Both the position numbers and the translations under genes were made by a program. 64,000 bases of DNA from Corynebacterium choanae (GTDB lineage: Bacteria; Actinomycetota; Actinomycetes; Mycobacteriales; Mycobacteriaceae): contig NZ_CP033896.1 in NCBI RefSeq assembly GCF_003813965.1, positions 434,001 to 498,000 of the forward strand. Direction: 5' to 3'. Below, piece by piece: positions 46,612-55,506 of the stretch (the stretch's first letter is position 1; every line of letters begins with the position of its first letter). The notes beneath the pieces were generated by a model that made no database searches, was not told the DNA's origin, and worked only from the letters and a program-made list of their open reading frames with translations.

Positions 46612-48669
46612 ATGACTGATAACGTTGCTCAGCTGACGTTGCTGTCGCCCGCCGCGGGCACCATCATCCCGATTACTGACGTCCCCGATAAGGTCTTTGC
46701 CTCGAAAGGGGTCGGTGACGGCTTCGGGGTGTCCCATCCGGCAAGTGACACCGTTGTTGCCCCCATGTCCGGAAAAATCACCATGGTTGCCAAAACCGTC
46801 CATGCCATCGGTATCCGCACCGACGACGGGGTGGATCTGCTCGTTCACCTGGGTATTGACACCGTCGAACTTGGCGGCGCGTCATTTACCTTAACTGTTG
46901 CTCGTGGCGATGTGATTACCGCCGGTGACCCGTTTGGCACCATGGACACCCAGGCCATCGTGGACGCCGGGAAAGACACCACCATTGTGGTGGCTGTCAC
47001 TAACTCGAAAAAACGAGTCGACGGTGATATTGCGCTCAGCCTCGGCCAGGCTGCGGCTGCCGCCCCGGTGGCACAGGTAGCTGTGCTGCCGAAAGCCGCA
47101 AAAAAGGCAGCAGCACCGGTTGCGGCGACATCTGCAGGAACCGCTGTAGCGACGACCACCGACTCGCCAGCGCCGGCAGCGCAACGTCCGAGCGAACTCA
47201 CCGGTTTTGATGCGCTTGCCTGGGACATCATCAACCTGGTTGGCGGGAAATCCAATGTGAAGTCGGTGACGCACTGCATCACCCGGGAACGTTTCTATCT
47301 GCACGACGAAAGCAAAGCCGACGATGCAGCGATCGCCGCCCTGGACGGGGTGATCGATGTGGTGAAAGCCGGCGGCCAATATCAGGTCGTCATCGGCCCT
47401 GATGTGGAAGATGTCTACGATGCGATCGTCGCCCAGCTGGGCGACGGGGCTGCCGGCGGCGACGCCCCCGCGGAGAGCGCACCCCGCCCAGATTCCTTCT
47501 TCGGCTGGATCAAATGGGGCTTTTCCTCCCTCATCGGGGTGATCACCGGATCAATGATCCCCATCATTGGTCTGCTTGCCGCATCCGGCATTATCAAGGG
47601 TATTTTATCCCTGCTCACCACCTTCGATCTCACCACTAATGATTCGAACACCTATCAGATCATCAATGCGATGTCGGACTCGGTGTTCTTCTTCCTGCCA
47701 ATATTCGTCGGTTTCACGGCGGCGAAACGCCTCGGTGCCGACCCGATTATTGTGGCGATTATCGGTGGTGTGCTCACCCACCCGTCGATTATCACCTTGG
47801 CCGGTCAAGACGCTACCGGTTCGGTACTGTCGGTGCCGCTCAACGGTGATTTCTTCGGGTTGCCGATCAACATTGCGTCCTATAGTTACTCGATTTTCCC
47901 AATCATTGTGGCCGCCTGGGTTGCCTCCAAGGTCGAGCCGTGGCTGAAGCGGATTATTCCGAACACGGTGCGCATGATTTTCGTTCCACTGTTGGAAGTG
48001 GTCATTGTTTCGTTGGCGATTTTGCTGCTGCTCGGCCCGATCGTCATGCTGATCTCTGGTGGTATCGCGAACTCTATCCAGTGGCTCTACGATCTGTCCC
48101 CGACGATCTCGGGGCTGTTTATCGGCGGCTTCTACCAGGTGTTGGTCATTTTCGGCCTGCACTGGGCAGTGATCCCGCTGGTGGCGCAAGATATTGCCAA
48201 CACCGGACATTCCTATCTCAATGCGATCATCTCTGCGACCATGGTTGCGCAAGGTGGTGCAGTGCTCGCTATTTTCGTCAAGTCGAAGATCGACAAGATC
48301 AAAGGGTTGGCCGGACCTGCCGCGATCTCCGCGTTCTGTGGTGTTACCGAACCGGCTATGTATGGTCTCAACCTGAAATATGGTCGGGTGTTTATTATGG
48401 CCTCGATCGGCGGTGCCGCAGGTGGTTTGCTCACCGGGCTGTTCAACGTCAACATGTGGGGGTTCACCGGTTCGCTCATCGGCTTTACCTCCTTCGTCAA
48501 CCCGGAAGGCCTCGACTTTAGTTTCTGGGGCTTCCTCATCGCCTCCGGGGTGGCGCTGGTGGTGTCGTTTACCTTGACGTATCTGTTCGGGTTTACTGAC
48601 GCCGATGTGGAACAGGCCAGGGAAGTGAAAAAGATTCGCCTCGGCAACCGGGAACCGGTTGCGAAATAG
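46612..48669 (+). CDS. PTS IIABC permease (trehalose or beta-glucoside type)
   Basis: A 685-residue phosphotransferase permease with domains in order A-B-C. The IIA domain (about 1-145) has His64 in VHAIGI and the phospho-His79 in LLVHLGIDTVEL. A Lys/Ala/Thr linker (145-195) leads to IIB (about 197-280) with Cys222 in THCITRERF. IIC (about 285-665) has about ten helices and GLHWAVIPLVAQDI. The IIC resembles the BglF type; the substrate is inferred to be trehalose from treC 190 bases upstream. The IIB motif usually reads C-x-TRLRF; here Leu is Glu. The ATG at 46612 gives MTDNVAQ. Confidence 0.88.
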   Translation: MTDNVAQLTLLSPAAGTIIPITDVPDKVFASKGVGDGFGVSHPASDTVVAPMSGKITMVAKTVHAIGIRTDDGVDLLVHLGIDTVELGGASFTLTVARGDVITAGDPFGTMDTQAIVDAGKDTTIVVAVTNSKKRVDGDIALSLGQAAAAAPVAQVAVLPKAAKKAAAPVAATSAGTAVATTTDSPAPAAQRPSELTGFDALAWDIINLVGGKSNVKSVTHCITRERFYLHDESKADDAAIAALDGVIDVVKAGGQYQVVIGPDVEDVYDAIVAQLGDGAAGGDAPAESAPRPDSFFGWIKWGFSSLIGVITGSMIPIIGLLAASGIIKGILSLLTTFDLTTNDSNTYQIINAMSDSVFFFLPIFVGFTAAKRLGADPIIVAIIGGVLTHPSIITLAGQDATGSVLSVPLNGDFFGLPINIASYSYSIFPIIVAAWVASKVEPWLKRIIPNTVRMIFVPLLEVVIVSLAILLLLGPIVMLISGGIANSIQWLYDLSPTISGLFIGGFYQVLVIFGLHWAVIPLVAQDIANTGHSYLNAIISATMVAQGGAVLAIFVKSKIDKIKGLAGPAAISAFCGVTEPAMYGLNLKYGRVFIMASIGGAAGGLLTGLFNVNMWGFTGSLIGFTSFVNPEGLDFSFWGFLIASGVALVVSFTLTYLFGFTDADVEQAREVKKIRLGNREPVAK

Positions 48670-49139
48670 CTTGCAGGAGCACTTGCTATAGCACCATCAT
48701 CAGTCTCGCTGTCGATTCGGTTTACCACGGGCAGCTGCATACTGTTGGTTGCATCACTAAGCAGGGCTGGGGTGTGATGCCTATCTTCGGCATCATCCCC
48801 AGCCCGGTGATGATTTCCGGGCAGGATTGCTGTGGTGATTGTCTGCGGGGTGCCGGGTGCAGTGCTAGTGTGTTGTCCCGTATCGCTCACAGCGTGACCG
48901 TCTGACTGATAACCAGCCGCGGTGCCATGCGTGGTGTGTTGCTGGCTGGTCGGCTGGCGCTTGCAGCATCATTGCAGTGGTGCAGTGTGCACCTGGTGGT
49001 GTTGCACCTTGGTGTGGTGTTGCACGAGCTAAGGATGCTGTGTCCGCAGCTGTTGATTGACCAGTCGGTGCAGGTGTGCGACGGATTGATTTGTTAGTGG
49101 TGCAGCCGTGTCCGATGGCGGTGCGGGAAAGGGGTTTCC
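48670..49139. other. Gap between PTS gene and ktrB
   Basis: 470 bases with no supported gene. A terminator hairpin lies at 48764-48805 and the ktrB promoter must lie to its right. AAAGGGG precedes ktrB. Confidence 0.5.
48764..48805 (+). terminator. Hairpin after the PTS gene
   Basis: GGGCTGGGG...TGATGCC (48764-48781) pairs with GGCATCATCCCCAGCCC (48789-48805) with a one-base bulge. It is about 17 pairs long, with no clear T-run. It lies 95 bases after the PTS stop. Confidence 0.75.
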
Positions 49140-50543
49140 ATGGCACAAAAAGCAGCCGTGGTGCTGCGCCGTTGGCAGCGCAACCATTCCGGCGGCGCGC
49201 AGGCGAAGCCCGCACAGCTAGTGGCGTTTTCTTTTCTGTCGTTGATTGTGCTCGGCACGATTGTGCTGCTGTTACCGATTGCCCGTCCGGCTGGTGCCGG
49301 TTCCGCCGATTTGGTGACCGCGCTATTTACTGCCACGTCGGCCACGTGTTTAACAGGGCTGATTGTGGTCGATACGGCCACCTACTGGTCGCATTTTGGC
49401 CAGTTCGTCATCCTCATGCTTATCCAGCTTGGCGGATTAGGCATTATTATGCTTTCCACGCTGGTGTCGTGGATTATCGCTGGCCGTATCGGGGTGAAAT
49501 CCCGGCTGAACACCGCCGCGGAAGGTCGCGGCGGGGTGCATTTGGGGGAAGTGAAAACACTCCTGATCGCCACCTTGTCGTTTACGTTCGCTATTGAAAC
49601 GTTGGTTGCTGGACTGTTGACGTGGCGGTTCCATTTCGGATACGGCTACAGCTGGGCAGCCGCCACCTGGGAGGGGATTTTCCACTCTATTTCGGCGTTT
49701 AACAATGCCGGATTTTCGCTGCGCACCGACAATCTGGTGCCCTACGTGTTTGATATCGGCATGCTGCTGCCAATCTCTATAGCGATTGTCATCGGCGGGC
49801 TTGGCTATCCGGTGCTGCTGGAATTATCACTGCGGGCACGACGCCGCAGTCAACGTGTCCGGCATTTGCCGCAGCTCTCGCTCACTGCCCGGTTTACCCT
49901 CATCGGTACCGTCCTGCTGCTGGTGGTGGGGTTTGTGGGCTTTGCCACAATGGAATGGAATGGGGCGTTTGCTGGGCAGCCTGTGTCCGGCAAACTGCTG
50001 TCTGCAGCATTCCAATCAATCACCACCCGCACCGCCGGGTTTAACACCGTCGACTTTGGGGCGATGCATCCTACCTCGTTGATGCTCACCGACGCATTAA
50101 TGATCACCGGTGGTGGCTCCGGTGGCACTGCGGGCGGCATTAAAATCACCACCCTCGCGGTGCTGGTGGCAGTGGTCATCGCCGAAATCCGCTCCGACGA
50201 ACAGGTGATGGTGTTTGGTCGCCGCATCCAAAACCGGGTCGTCCGGCAGGCGATGGCTGTGGCCACCATGGCTGTTGTGCTGGTGACTTCCGCAATCGGT
50301 GCCCTGATGCTGCTGGTGCCATATATTCCCACCTCACAGCTCGCATTCGAAGCGATCTCGGCGATCGCCACCGTCGGCCTGTCCACCGGTATTACCGCTG
50401 TGCTGCCGACAAGTGCGAAACTGGTCATCACATTGCTGATGTATGCCGGGCGGATCGGGCCGATCACCCTGGTGGCAGCCCTGGCCGCCCGTCACCACAC
50501 CCGCCTGTATTCCTATCCTGATGAAAGGCCGCTCATTGGTTAA
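49140..50543 (+). CDS. ktrB: Potassium transporter membrane subunit KtrB
   Basis: A 467-residue K+ channel-like transporter of the Trk/Ktr/HKT family. The four selectivity segments are SATCLTGL, SAFNNAGFSL, TTRTAGFNTVD and AIATVGLSTG, in membrane-pore-membrane repeats. The gating loop reads GGGSGGTAGGIK. AAAGGGG supports the ATG at 49140. The next gene, ktrA, overlaps its end. Together they form an ion-gated K+ uptake system. Confidence 0.93.
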   Translation: MAQKAAVVLRRWQRNHSGGAQAKPAQLVAFSFLSLIVLGTIVLLLPIARPAGAGSADLVTALFTATSATCLTGLIVVDTATYWSHFGQFVILMLIQLGGLGIIMLSTLVSWIIAGRIGVKSRLNTAAEGRGGVHLGEVKTLLIATLSFTFAIETLVAGLLTWRFHFGYGYSWAAATWEGIFHSISAFNNAGFSLRTDNLVPYVFDIGMLLPISIAIVIGGLGYPVLLELSLRARRRSQRVRHLPQLSLTARFTLIGTVLLLVVGFVGFATMEWNGAFAGQPVSGKLLSAAFQSITTRTAGFNTVDFGAMHPTSLMLTDALMITGGGSGGTAGGIKITTLAVLVAVVIAEIRSDEQVMVFGRRIQNRVVRQAMAVATMAVVLVTSAIGALMLLVPYIPTSQLAFEAISAIATVGLSTGITAVLPTSAKLVITLLMYAGRIGPITLVAALAARHHTRLYSYPDERPLIG

Positions 50544-51198
50544 GTTCTGGTCGAAGAAAAACGTGCCCCTGGTGGTTATTTTGGGGCTGGGTCGCTTCGG
50601 AATGGCCCTCGGGGAAGAGCTGGTGGCCTCCGGGGTGGAAGTATTGGGCATCGACGACGATGAAGAAGTCGTCAAACGAGCAGCACCACTGCTCACCCAC
50701 GTCGCCCAAGCCGACACCACCAACCCGGATGCGTTACGCCAACTCTCTGTTCACGAAGCACAGCGGGTCGTCATCGGTATCGGCTCCGACATGGGTGCGT
50801 CGCTCTTGACCGCCTCCACCGTCCTCGACCTTGGGGTGCCGAATGTGTGGGCGAAAGCCGACAACGTCAACCATGCCAAAATCCTTTCCCAAATCGGGGT
50901 ACATCATGTCATCCGTCCCGACCGGGACACTGGCCGCCGAATCGCCCATGTCATCACCGGCCGGGTGGAAGAATACGCTGAATTTGACCGGGACTTCGCC
51001 CTGGTGAAAGTCGCCCCGCCGGTAAGCCTGCTCGGGCAGCCGATCTCCGCGGTGCAAGGCGAGATCTCTATTGTGGCGATCCGACCCGCCGAAGGAACCT
51101 TCCGCATCGCCACCCCGGAGACCATCATGCACTCAGGTGACTTAGTGATCGCCGCCGGCTCTATTCAAGCCCTAGAAGAGTTCGGCGCCGCTGACTAG
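50521..51198 (+). CDS. ktrA: Potassium transporter regulatory subunit KtrA (RCK)
   Basis: A 225-residue cytosolic RCK protein. GLGRFGMALGEEL is the dinucleotide-binding loop (about residues 16-28); the C-terminal RCK_C domain follows (about 145-225). The ATG at 50521 overlaps ktrB by 23 bases, so the two are translationally coupled; a TTG at 50536 would be a shorter choice. It gates KtrB in response to nucleotide binding. Confidence 0.92.
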   Translation: MKGRSLVKFWSKKNVPLVVILGLGRFGMALGEELVASGVEVLGIDDDEEVVKRAAPLLTHVAQADTTNPDALRQLSVHEAQRVVIGIGSDMGASLLTASTVLDLGVPNVWAKADNVNHAKILSQIGVHHVIRPDRDTGRRIAHVITGRVEEYAEFDRDFALVKVAPPVSLLGQPISAVQGEISIVAIRPAEGTFRIATPETIMHSGDLVIAAGSIQALEEFGAAD

Positions 51199-51497
51199 CA
51201 ACACTGTGGCACCATGCACAAGGAACACACCCGCATGGTGCCAGAGCACCCGGCAACCGCTGACCGTGCACGCAACCACCGCAACCATGCTGCCGGGGTG
51301 CAGTGACCCATCACCTTGCCGCGGCACAGCAGTGATGCAACAAAACACGCCTAACACATAGCCAACCCATCCGATTCGCACCGCACCGTCGCCACCCCCA
51401 ACCCCCGATCAGCGAACCAAGCACCACAGCATCGCCCTGAACAATGGCCCACCCGCTGGGCGACACACCCCGCTGCTTTCTGGGATAATGAATATTT
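51199..51497. other. Gap between ktrA and purB
   Basis: About 300 bases; apart from the purB promoter at the right end I see nothing distinctive. No gene is supported. Confidence 0.5.
51484..51489 (+). promoter_or_regulatory. -10 of a leaderless purB promoter
   Basis: GATAAT ends eight bases before the GTG start of purB. With no Shine-Dalgarno in between, transcription would start at or next to the start codon. Leaderless mRNAs are common in actinobacteria. Confidence 0.55.
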
Positions 51498-52928
51498 GTG
51501 ACTGACAACGCCCCCATCGCCAATATTCTTGCCACCCGCTACGCCTCCCCGGAACTCACCGACCTGTGGCGGGCAGAAAACAAAATCATCGCCGAACGTC
51601 AACTGTGGATCGCGGTGATGAAAGCCCAAGCCTCCCTGGGGATCGACATTCCCCCAGCCGCCATCGACGCCTACGAACAAGTCATCGACCAGGTGGACTT
51701 AGACTCCATTGCCGCCCGTGAACGAGTCACCCGGCATGATGTGAAAGCCCGCATCGAAGAGTTCAACGCCCTCGCCGGGCAAGAACACATCCACAAAGGC
51801 ATGACCAGCCGTGACCTCACCGAAAACGTCGAACAGCTGCAAATCGTTGCCTCGCTGAAACTCATCCTGGTCAAAGCAGTAGCAGTCGCCGACCGGCTCG
51901 CGCAGCGTGCCGCCGCCTACGAAACCCTTGTTATGGCTGGCCGTAGCCACAACGTCGCCGCCCAAGCCACCACCCTCGGCAAACGATTCGCCACCGCCGC
52001 CGACGAACTCCTCGTCGCCTGCGAACGCATCGAACAACTCATCCACCGCTATCCGCTGCGCGGCATCAAAGGGCCGATGGGCACCTCCCAAGACATGCTC
52101 GACCTGCTCGGCGGCGATGAGGCAAAACTCGCCTCCCTCGAAACCATCATCGCCGACCATCTCGGATTCAACCGACTCTTCGACTCTGTCGGTCAAGTCT
52201 ATCCTCGCTCCCTCGACTATGAAGTGCTCAGCGCCCTCGTCCAACTCGGCGCCGCACCCTCCTCGCTGGCACACACCATCCGCCTGATGGCCGGCAACGA
52301 AATCGTCACCGAAGGATTCAAAGAAGGCCAAGTCGGCTCATCGGCCATGCCCCACAAAATGAACGCCCGCTCCTGCGAACGAGTCGGCGGCCTGCAAGTC
52401 ATCCTTCGCGGCTACGCGGCAATGGCCGGCGATCTCGCCGGACAGCAATGGAACGAAGGCGACGTCTTCTGCTCCGTGGTACGCCGCGTGGCACTGCCGG
52501 ATGCGTTCTTCGCCATCGACGGCATGTTTGAAACCTTCCTCACCGTGCTCGACGAATTCGGCGCCTTCCCCGCCATGATCGACAAAGAACTCACCCGGTA
52601 TCTGCCATTTTTGGCTACCACCCGCATCCTGATGGCTGCGGTGCGCGCCGGGGTTGGACGGGAAACCGCCCACGAACTCATCAAAGAACACGCGGTGCAA
52701 GTTGCCCTCGATATGCGGGAACGCGGCGGGGAGCAGGATCTCCTCGCCCGATTGGCTGCCGATCCCCGGATGCCGCTGAGCGAAGCAGAACTCAGCGAAG
52801 CGCTCGCCGACCGGAAAGCCTTTATCGGTGCTGCATCGTCACAGGTGCGACGGGTAGTCGGCCGGGTCAATGATCTCCTTGACTCCTACCCAGAGGCGAA
52901 ACACTACGCCCCCGGGGAGATTCTGTAA
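51498..52928 (+). CDS. purB: Adenylosuccinate lyase
   Basis: A 476-residue enzyme of the fumarase/aspartase superfamily that acts twice in purine synthesis (SAICAR to AICAR, adenylosuccinate to AMP). The signature GSSAMPHKMNARSCE is present, and so is the MTSRDLTENVEQLQ segment with its conserved Asp. The GTG at 51498 lacks a Shine-Dalgarno and follows a -10 closely (see the promoter entry). A perfect 10-bp hairpin follows the gene. Confidence 0.96.
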   Translation: MTDNAPIANILATRYASPELTDLWRAENKIIAERQLWIAVMKAQASLGIDIPPAAIDAYEQVIDQVDLDSIAARERVTRHDVKARIEEFNALAGQEHIHKGMTSRDLTENVEQLQIVASLKLILVKAVAVADRLAQRAAAYETLVMAGRSHNVAAQATTLGKRFATAADELLVACERIEQLIHRYPLRGIKGPMGTSQDMLDLLGGDEAKLASLETIIADHLGFNRLFDSVGQVYPRSLDYEVLSALVQLGAAPSSLAHTIRLMAGNEIVTEGFKEGQVGSSAMPHKMNARSCERVGGLQVILRGYAAMAGDLAGQQWNEGDVFCSVVRRVALPDAFFAIDGMFETFLTVLDEFGAFPAMIDKELTRYLPFLATTRILMAAVRAGVGRETAHELIKEHAVQVALDMRERGGEQDLLARLAADPRMPLSEAELSEALADRKAFIGAASSQVRRVVGRVNDLLDSYPEAKHYAPGEIL

Positions 52929-53429
52929 GAACACCATCGGTGCATCCCCTTCTCGCAACCCCCACGTCCCGCCGAGTGGGGACGTATCCCCGCTACCCCG
53001 GGGGAGTATCCCTCCCGGGGTAGAGGGAGCACTGCCTGGTGGGTGATCCGCCCGCCAGGTGGGCATCGCGCCTCGCGGTTGGTTCGGCGAGCCACCCGGC
53101 TGGAATCAGCCCTCTGCCTGCGGCGGGCTGCCCCGTGTACTGGTGTGACTCATGCTTGCCCCACCGCTTACCGCCGATACACACCTCGCCTTTTACCGCT
53201 GATACACGCCCCGCAGTGCACAACGTGGCCTGTAGCCGTCTTGGCCATCGTGTACTGTGACCTGATATTTACAGCGATCTGGTGCCGACGATGGGCGAGT
53301 AATCCTTGCGATGGTGCGGCGACGCAGGGTTTGGAAAGGCGGGTTGGTGGCGGTGCGCCTAGTTTCATCACCGCAACACTGGCACCGAGTCACTGCCCCA
53401 GTCACCATTGCAGTTTTGGGAGAATCACA
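52929..53429. other. Gap after purB
   Basis: 501 bases without a supported gene. It contains the hairpin at 52993-53023 and the leader of the next gene. A long frame through it on the plus strand is an upstream extension of the VTT gene with no family signature. Confidence 0.5.
52993..53023 (+). terminator. Hairpin after purB
   Basis: CTACCCCGGG (52993-53002) and CCCGGGGTAG (53014-53023) form a perfect 10-bp stem, 65 bases after the purB stop; the T-run is missing. Confidence 0.65.
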
Positions 53430-53984
53430 ATGCCGGCGATGTTCTATGAGATGCCATATGCGGTCTTGTACACCGTGTTTTTCGTCGCCGGTTTCGGCCG
53501 CGGCCATCTCACCTATTCGATTGCCAAATATTTCACCGAACATGCTGTCCTGGGGCGGCAAGCAAACCATCGCTGGGTGCAGGCAATCCAAGGCTGGCTG
53601 CAATCCCCCCGGCTTGCCAGCGGAACAACCATGCTGCACCGCTACGGGCTCATTGCAGTACCAGCCTGCTATCTGACCATTGGGTTGCAAACAGTCGTGC
53701 TTGCGGCCGCCGGGGTGATCGGAATGCCCCGGCTGAAATTTGCACTCGCCCAACTCCCCGGGGTGGCGGTGTGGGCGGCAATCTATTCCACGATCGGTTG
53801 GGCTGCCTGGGAGGCGATGATTACCCAAGCGGCTACCTCGTGGATAGGAATAGCAGTACTTGTTGCCCTGCTGTCGGTGGTGGTGATGTTGGTGATTCAG
53901 CGGCGCCTGAAGCAGGCAGCGGCCAGTAATAGGTCACGTATTCATCCCACCGACCCGGCCGGTAACACTCACCAGCAGCAGTAG
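53430..53984 (+). CDS. VTT/DedA-like membrane protein
   Basis: A 184-residue membrane protein. About four hydrophobic helices surround a central GLIAVPACYLTIGLQTVV segment and a MPRLKFALAQLPGVAVW reentrant-like stretch resembling the VTT (DedA/SNARE-associated) domain. GGGAG supports the ATG at 53430; the longer open frame upstream is not family sequence. DedA-type proteins move membrane lipids or polyprenyl carriers; the specific role is not known. The C-terminus is Lys/Arg- and Gln-rich. Confidence 0.7.
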   Translation: MPAMFYEMPYAVLYTVFFVAGFGRGHLTYSIAKYFTEHAVLGRQANHRWVQAIQGWLQSPRLASGTTMLHRYGLIAVPACYLTIGLQTVVLAAAGVIGMPRLKFALAQLPGVAVWAAIYSTIGWAAWEAMITQAATSWIGIAVLVALLSVVVMLVIQRRLKQAAASNRSRIHPTDPAGNTHQQQ

Positions 53985-54076
53985 CAGCGGGAACCAGTCG
54001 TCGAAGCCCAAGCAGCCAGTCGCAAAGGAACAAACACCACAGCAGTGCAAGCTATTGCTTCAATAGCAGGCTGTAG

Positions 54077-54128
54077 GCCTCAACCGGATGAGCGCAAATA
54101 CAAGCCTCAACCGGATGAGCGCAAATAC
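54077..54128. repeat. Direct 25-bp repeat
   Basis: A 25-base unit beginning GCCTCAACCGGATG and ending GCGCAAATAC is present exactly twice (54077-54101 and 54104-54128), two bases apart. It lies 93 bases beyond the VTT gene and 95 before the secreted-protein stop codon. It has no spacer-like variation, so it is not a CRISPR. Confidence 0.8.
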
Positions 54129-54222
54129 TTGCAAGACAGCTGCTCGTGGCCACCGTCGCAGGAGACAGCGGCCACCCATCATCCTTGATCACAACACCAT
54201 GTCGCGGCTGTTGACGACCTGA

Positions 54223-55203
54223 TTAACGCGGTGGGAACAGAGCCGGGGGATGAGTAAGAAACTCCGGAAGACGAGCCATAACCGTCGGACCTGCCGCCGC
54301 AACAATAGCGATAAACACCGCAATCACTGTTAACACCGCATCAGAGTCGAGATCGGAAGAATCCCCGCGGAATAAGTGCACCGCCTCCAGGGGGGCGAAA
54401 ATACCAGTGTCGCCAGGGCCGGAGGTGCCAGCAATCCGACTAGTGTCCGGCACATACAAATCCGGCACAACCTGATTAAACGAACCAGCCTCAGCGGTGA
54501 TACCAGCGGCGTCGAACGCTGTTGCGCATTCAGCAGCAGCACGCGCATAGGCGGCGTTGACTGTGCGGAAATCAGTTGCCTGTAACGATCGCGCACGCCC
54601 CACAAGATCAGCTGCGCCAGCCCCAATGAGCTGCTGCAGCCGGGGGGACGCATGAGCAGTTAACGTTTCAAGCCCATTGATGTAGGCGCCTAAACGGGCA
54701 TCAACTCGTTGCCCATCAATCGCCGCCTGGAATCCGGTCGGATTCGCAGCGATTGCAAGGGCCGCGGCAGGATCGATCGCTACCCGTGGATCAAATGCCC
54801 TATTGTTGGCGATGGCTTGCGGGAACGCTAGCCGCCATTCGCCGAACTTGTAGCCCTGCTCATGCATTGCCGAATCAATCTCGACGTAGAGCTTGCCCAA
54901 GGCTTCTTGTGCACTACGATCAACCCCGCCGCTTGCGGCAAGCTGCTCATTGAGTTGATCTGCGCGCAGAAACTTGTCAGCAATCGCTGGGTTATCAGTG
55001 CGGATACGCTGCCTCAGGTCGGTGAAGAACTCACCAGTCGCCCCGGATAAGGCACCCAAATCGGTGTAGGCCTGTTCACCTTCCACCTGGCAGGTGTTGC
55101 CGATGACCGTGGCGGTTGCGGCATGTGCCGGGGAAACTGTGGTACAGGGGATCGCCGCGGCGACGGCGACTGCAAGAACACGAGAGACGAAACGGGATGT
55201 CAT
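54223..55203 (-). CDS. Secreted hypothetical protein with C-terminal helix
   Basis: A 326-residue exported protein. A signal peptide (MTSRFVSRVLAVAVAAA, cleavage near AHA) is followed by a helical, Ala-rich domain with two cysteines (TCQVEG and AECA). Near the C-terminus lies a single hydrophobic helix (VLTVIAVFIAIVAAAG), then a short cytoplasmic-type tail, so it may be membrane-anchored. No family is recognised. C. glutamicum also carries a secreted protein of unknown function in the purB-purC interval. The start at 55203 gives the cleanest signal; the longer upstream frame is not supported. Confidence 0.72.
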   Translation of the reverse strand: MTSRFVSRVLAVAVAAAIPCTTVSPAHAATATVIGNTCQVEGEQAYTDLGALSGATGEFFTDLRQRIRTDNPAIADKFLRADQLNEQLAASGGVDRSAQEALGKLYVEIDSAMHEQGYKFGEWRLAFPQAIANNRAFDPRVAIDPAAALAIAANPTGFQAAIDGQRVDARLGAYINGLETLTAHASPRLQQLIGAGAADLVGRARSLQATDFRTVNAAYARAAAECATAFDAAGITAEAGSFNQVVPDLYVPDTSRIAGTSGPGDTGIFAPLEAVHLFRGDSSDLDSDAVLTVIAVFIAIVAAAGPTVMARLPEFLTHPPALFPPR

Positions 55204-55506
55204 AGCACCTAATCCAATCATTGAATTGGAAAAATGCAATCTGCCACGACCACTATTGAGCAATCTGCCAGATTGCCAGCTGCCACTATCGGCGGCAGTG
55301 AAGCTGCCCACCAGGTTGTATGGCAACCCCTGCCGCACCTGTCGTAGCTGCACACCGCATGAGATGCAGCGCATCGGTGCTGTAGCGGCCAAGCGGTAAC
55401 ACACAGTCAACAAGAGTGAATGGAAACCCCACACCAGGGGAGGGGAGCTGCAAAAACTTTGCAGACATCTGCACAATTGTTTCCAGAAGGACTACACTGC
55501 CAAACC
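55204..55506. promoter_or_regulatory. Divergent region with palindromes between the secreted-protein gene and purC
   Basis: An 11-base direct repeat GCAATCTGCCA occurs at 55236 and 55260. The second copy extends to the palindrome CAATCTGCCAGATTG (55261-55275). A TCCAAT/ATTGGA inverted repeat (55213-55230) sits next to it. These probably serve one of the two divergent promoters. Confidence 0.55.

Noticed and set aside
54077..54128. Possible CRISPR because of the direct repeats
   Set aside because: Only two copies with a 2-base spacer and no variable spacers or cas genes.
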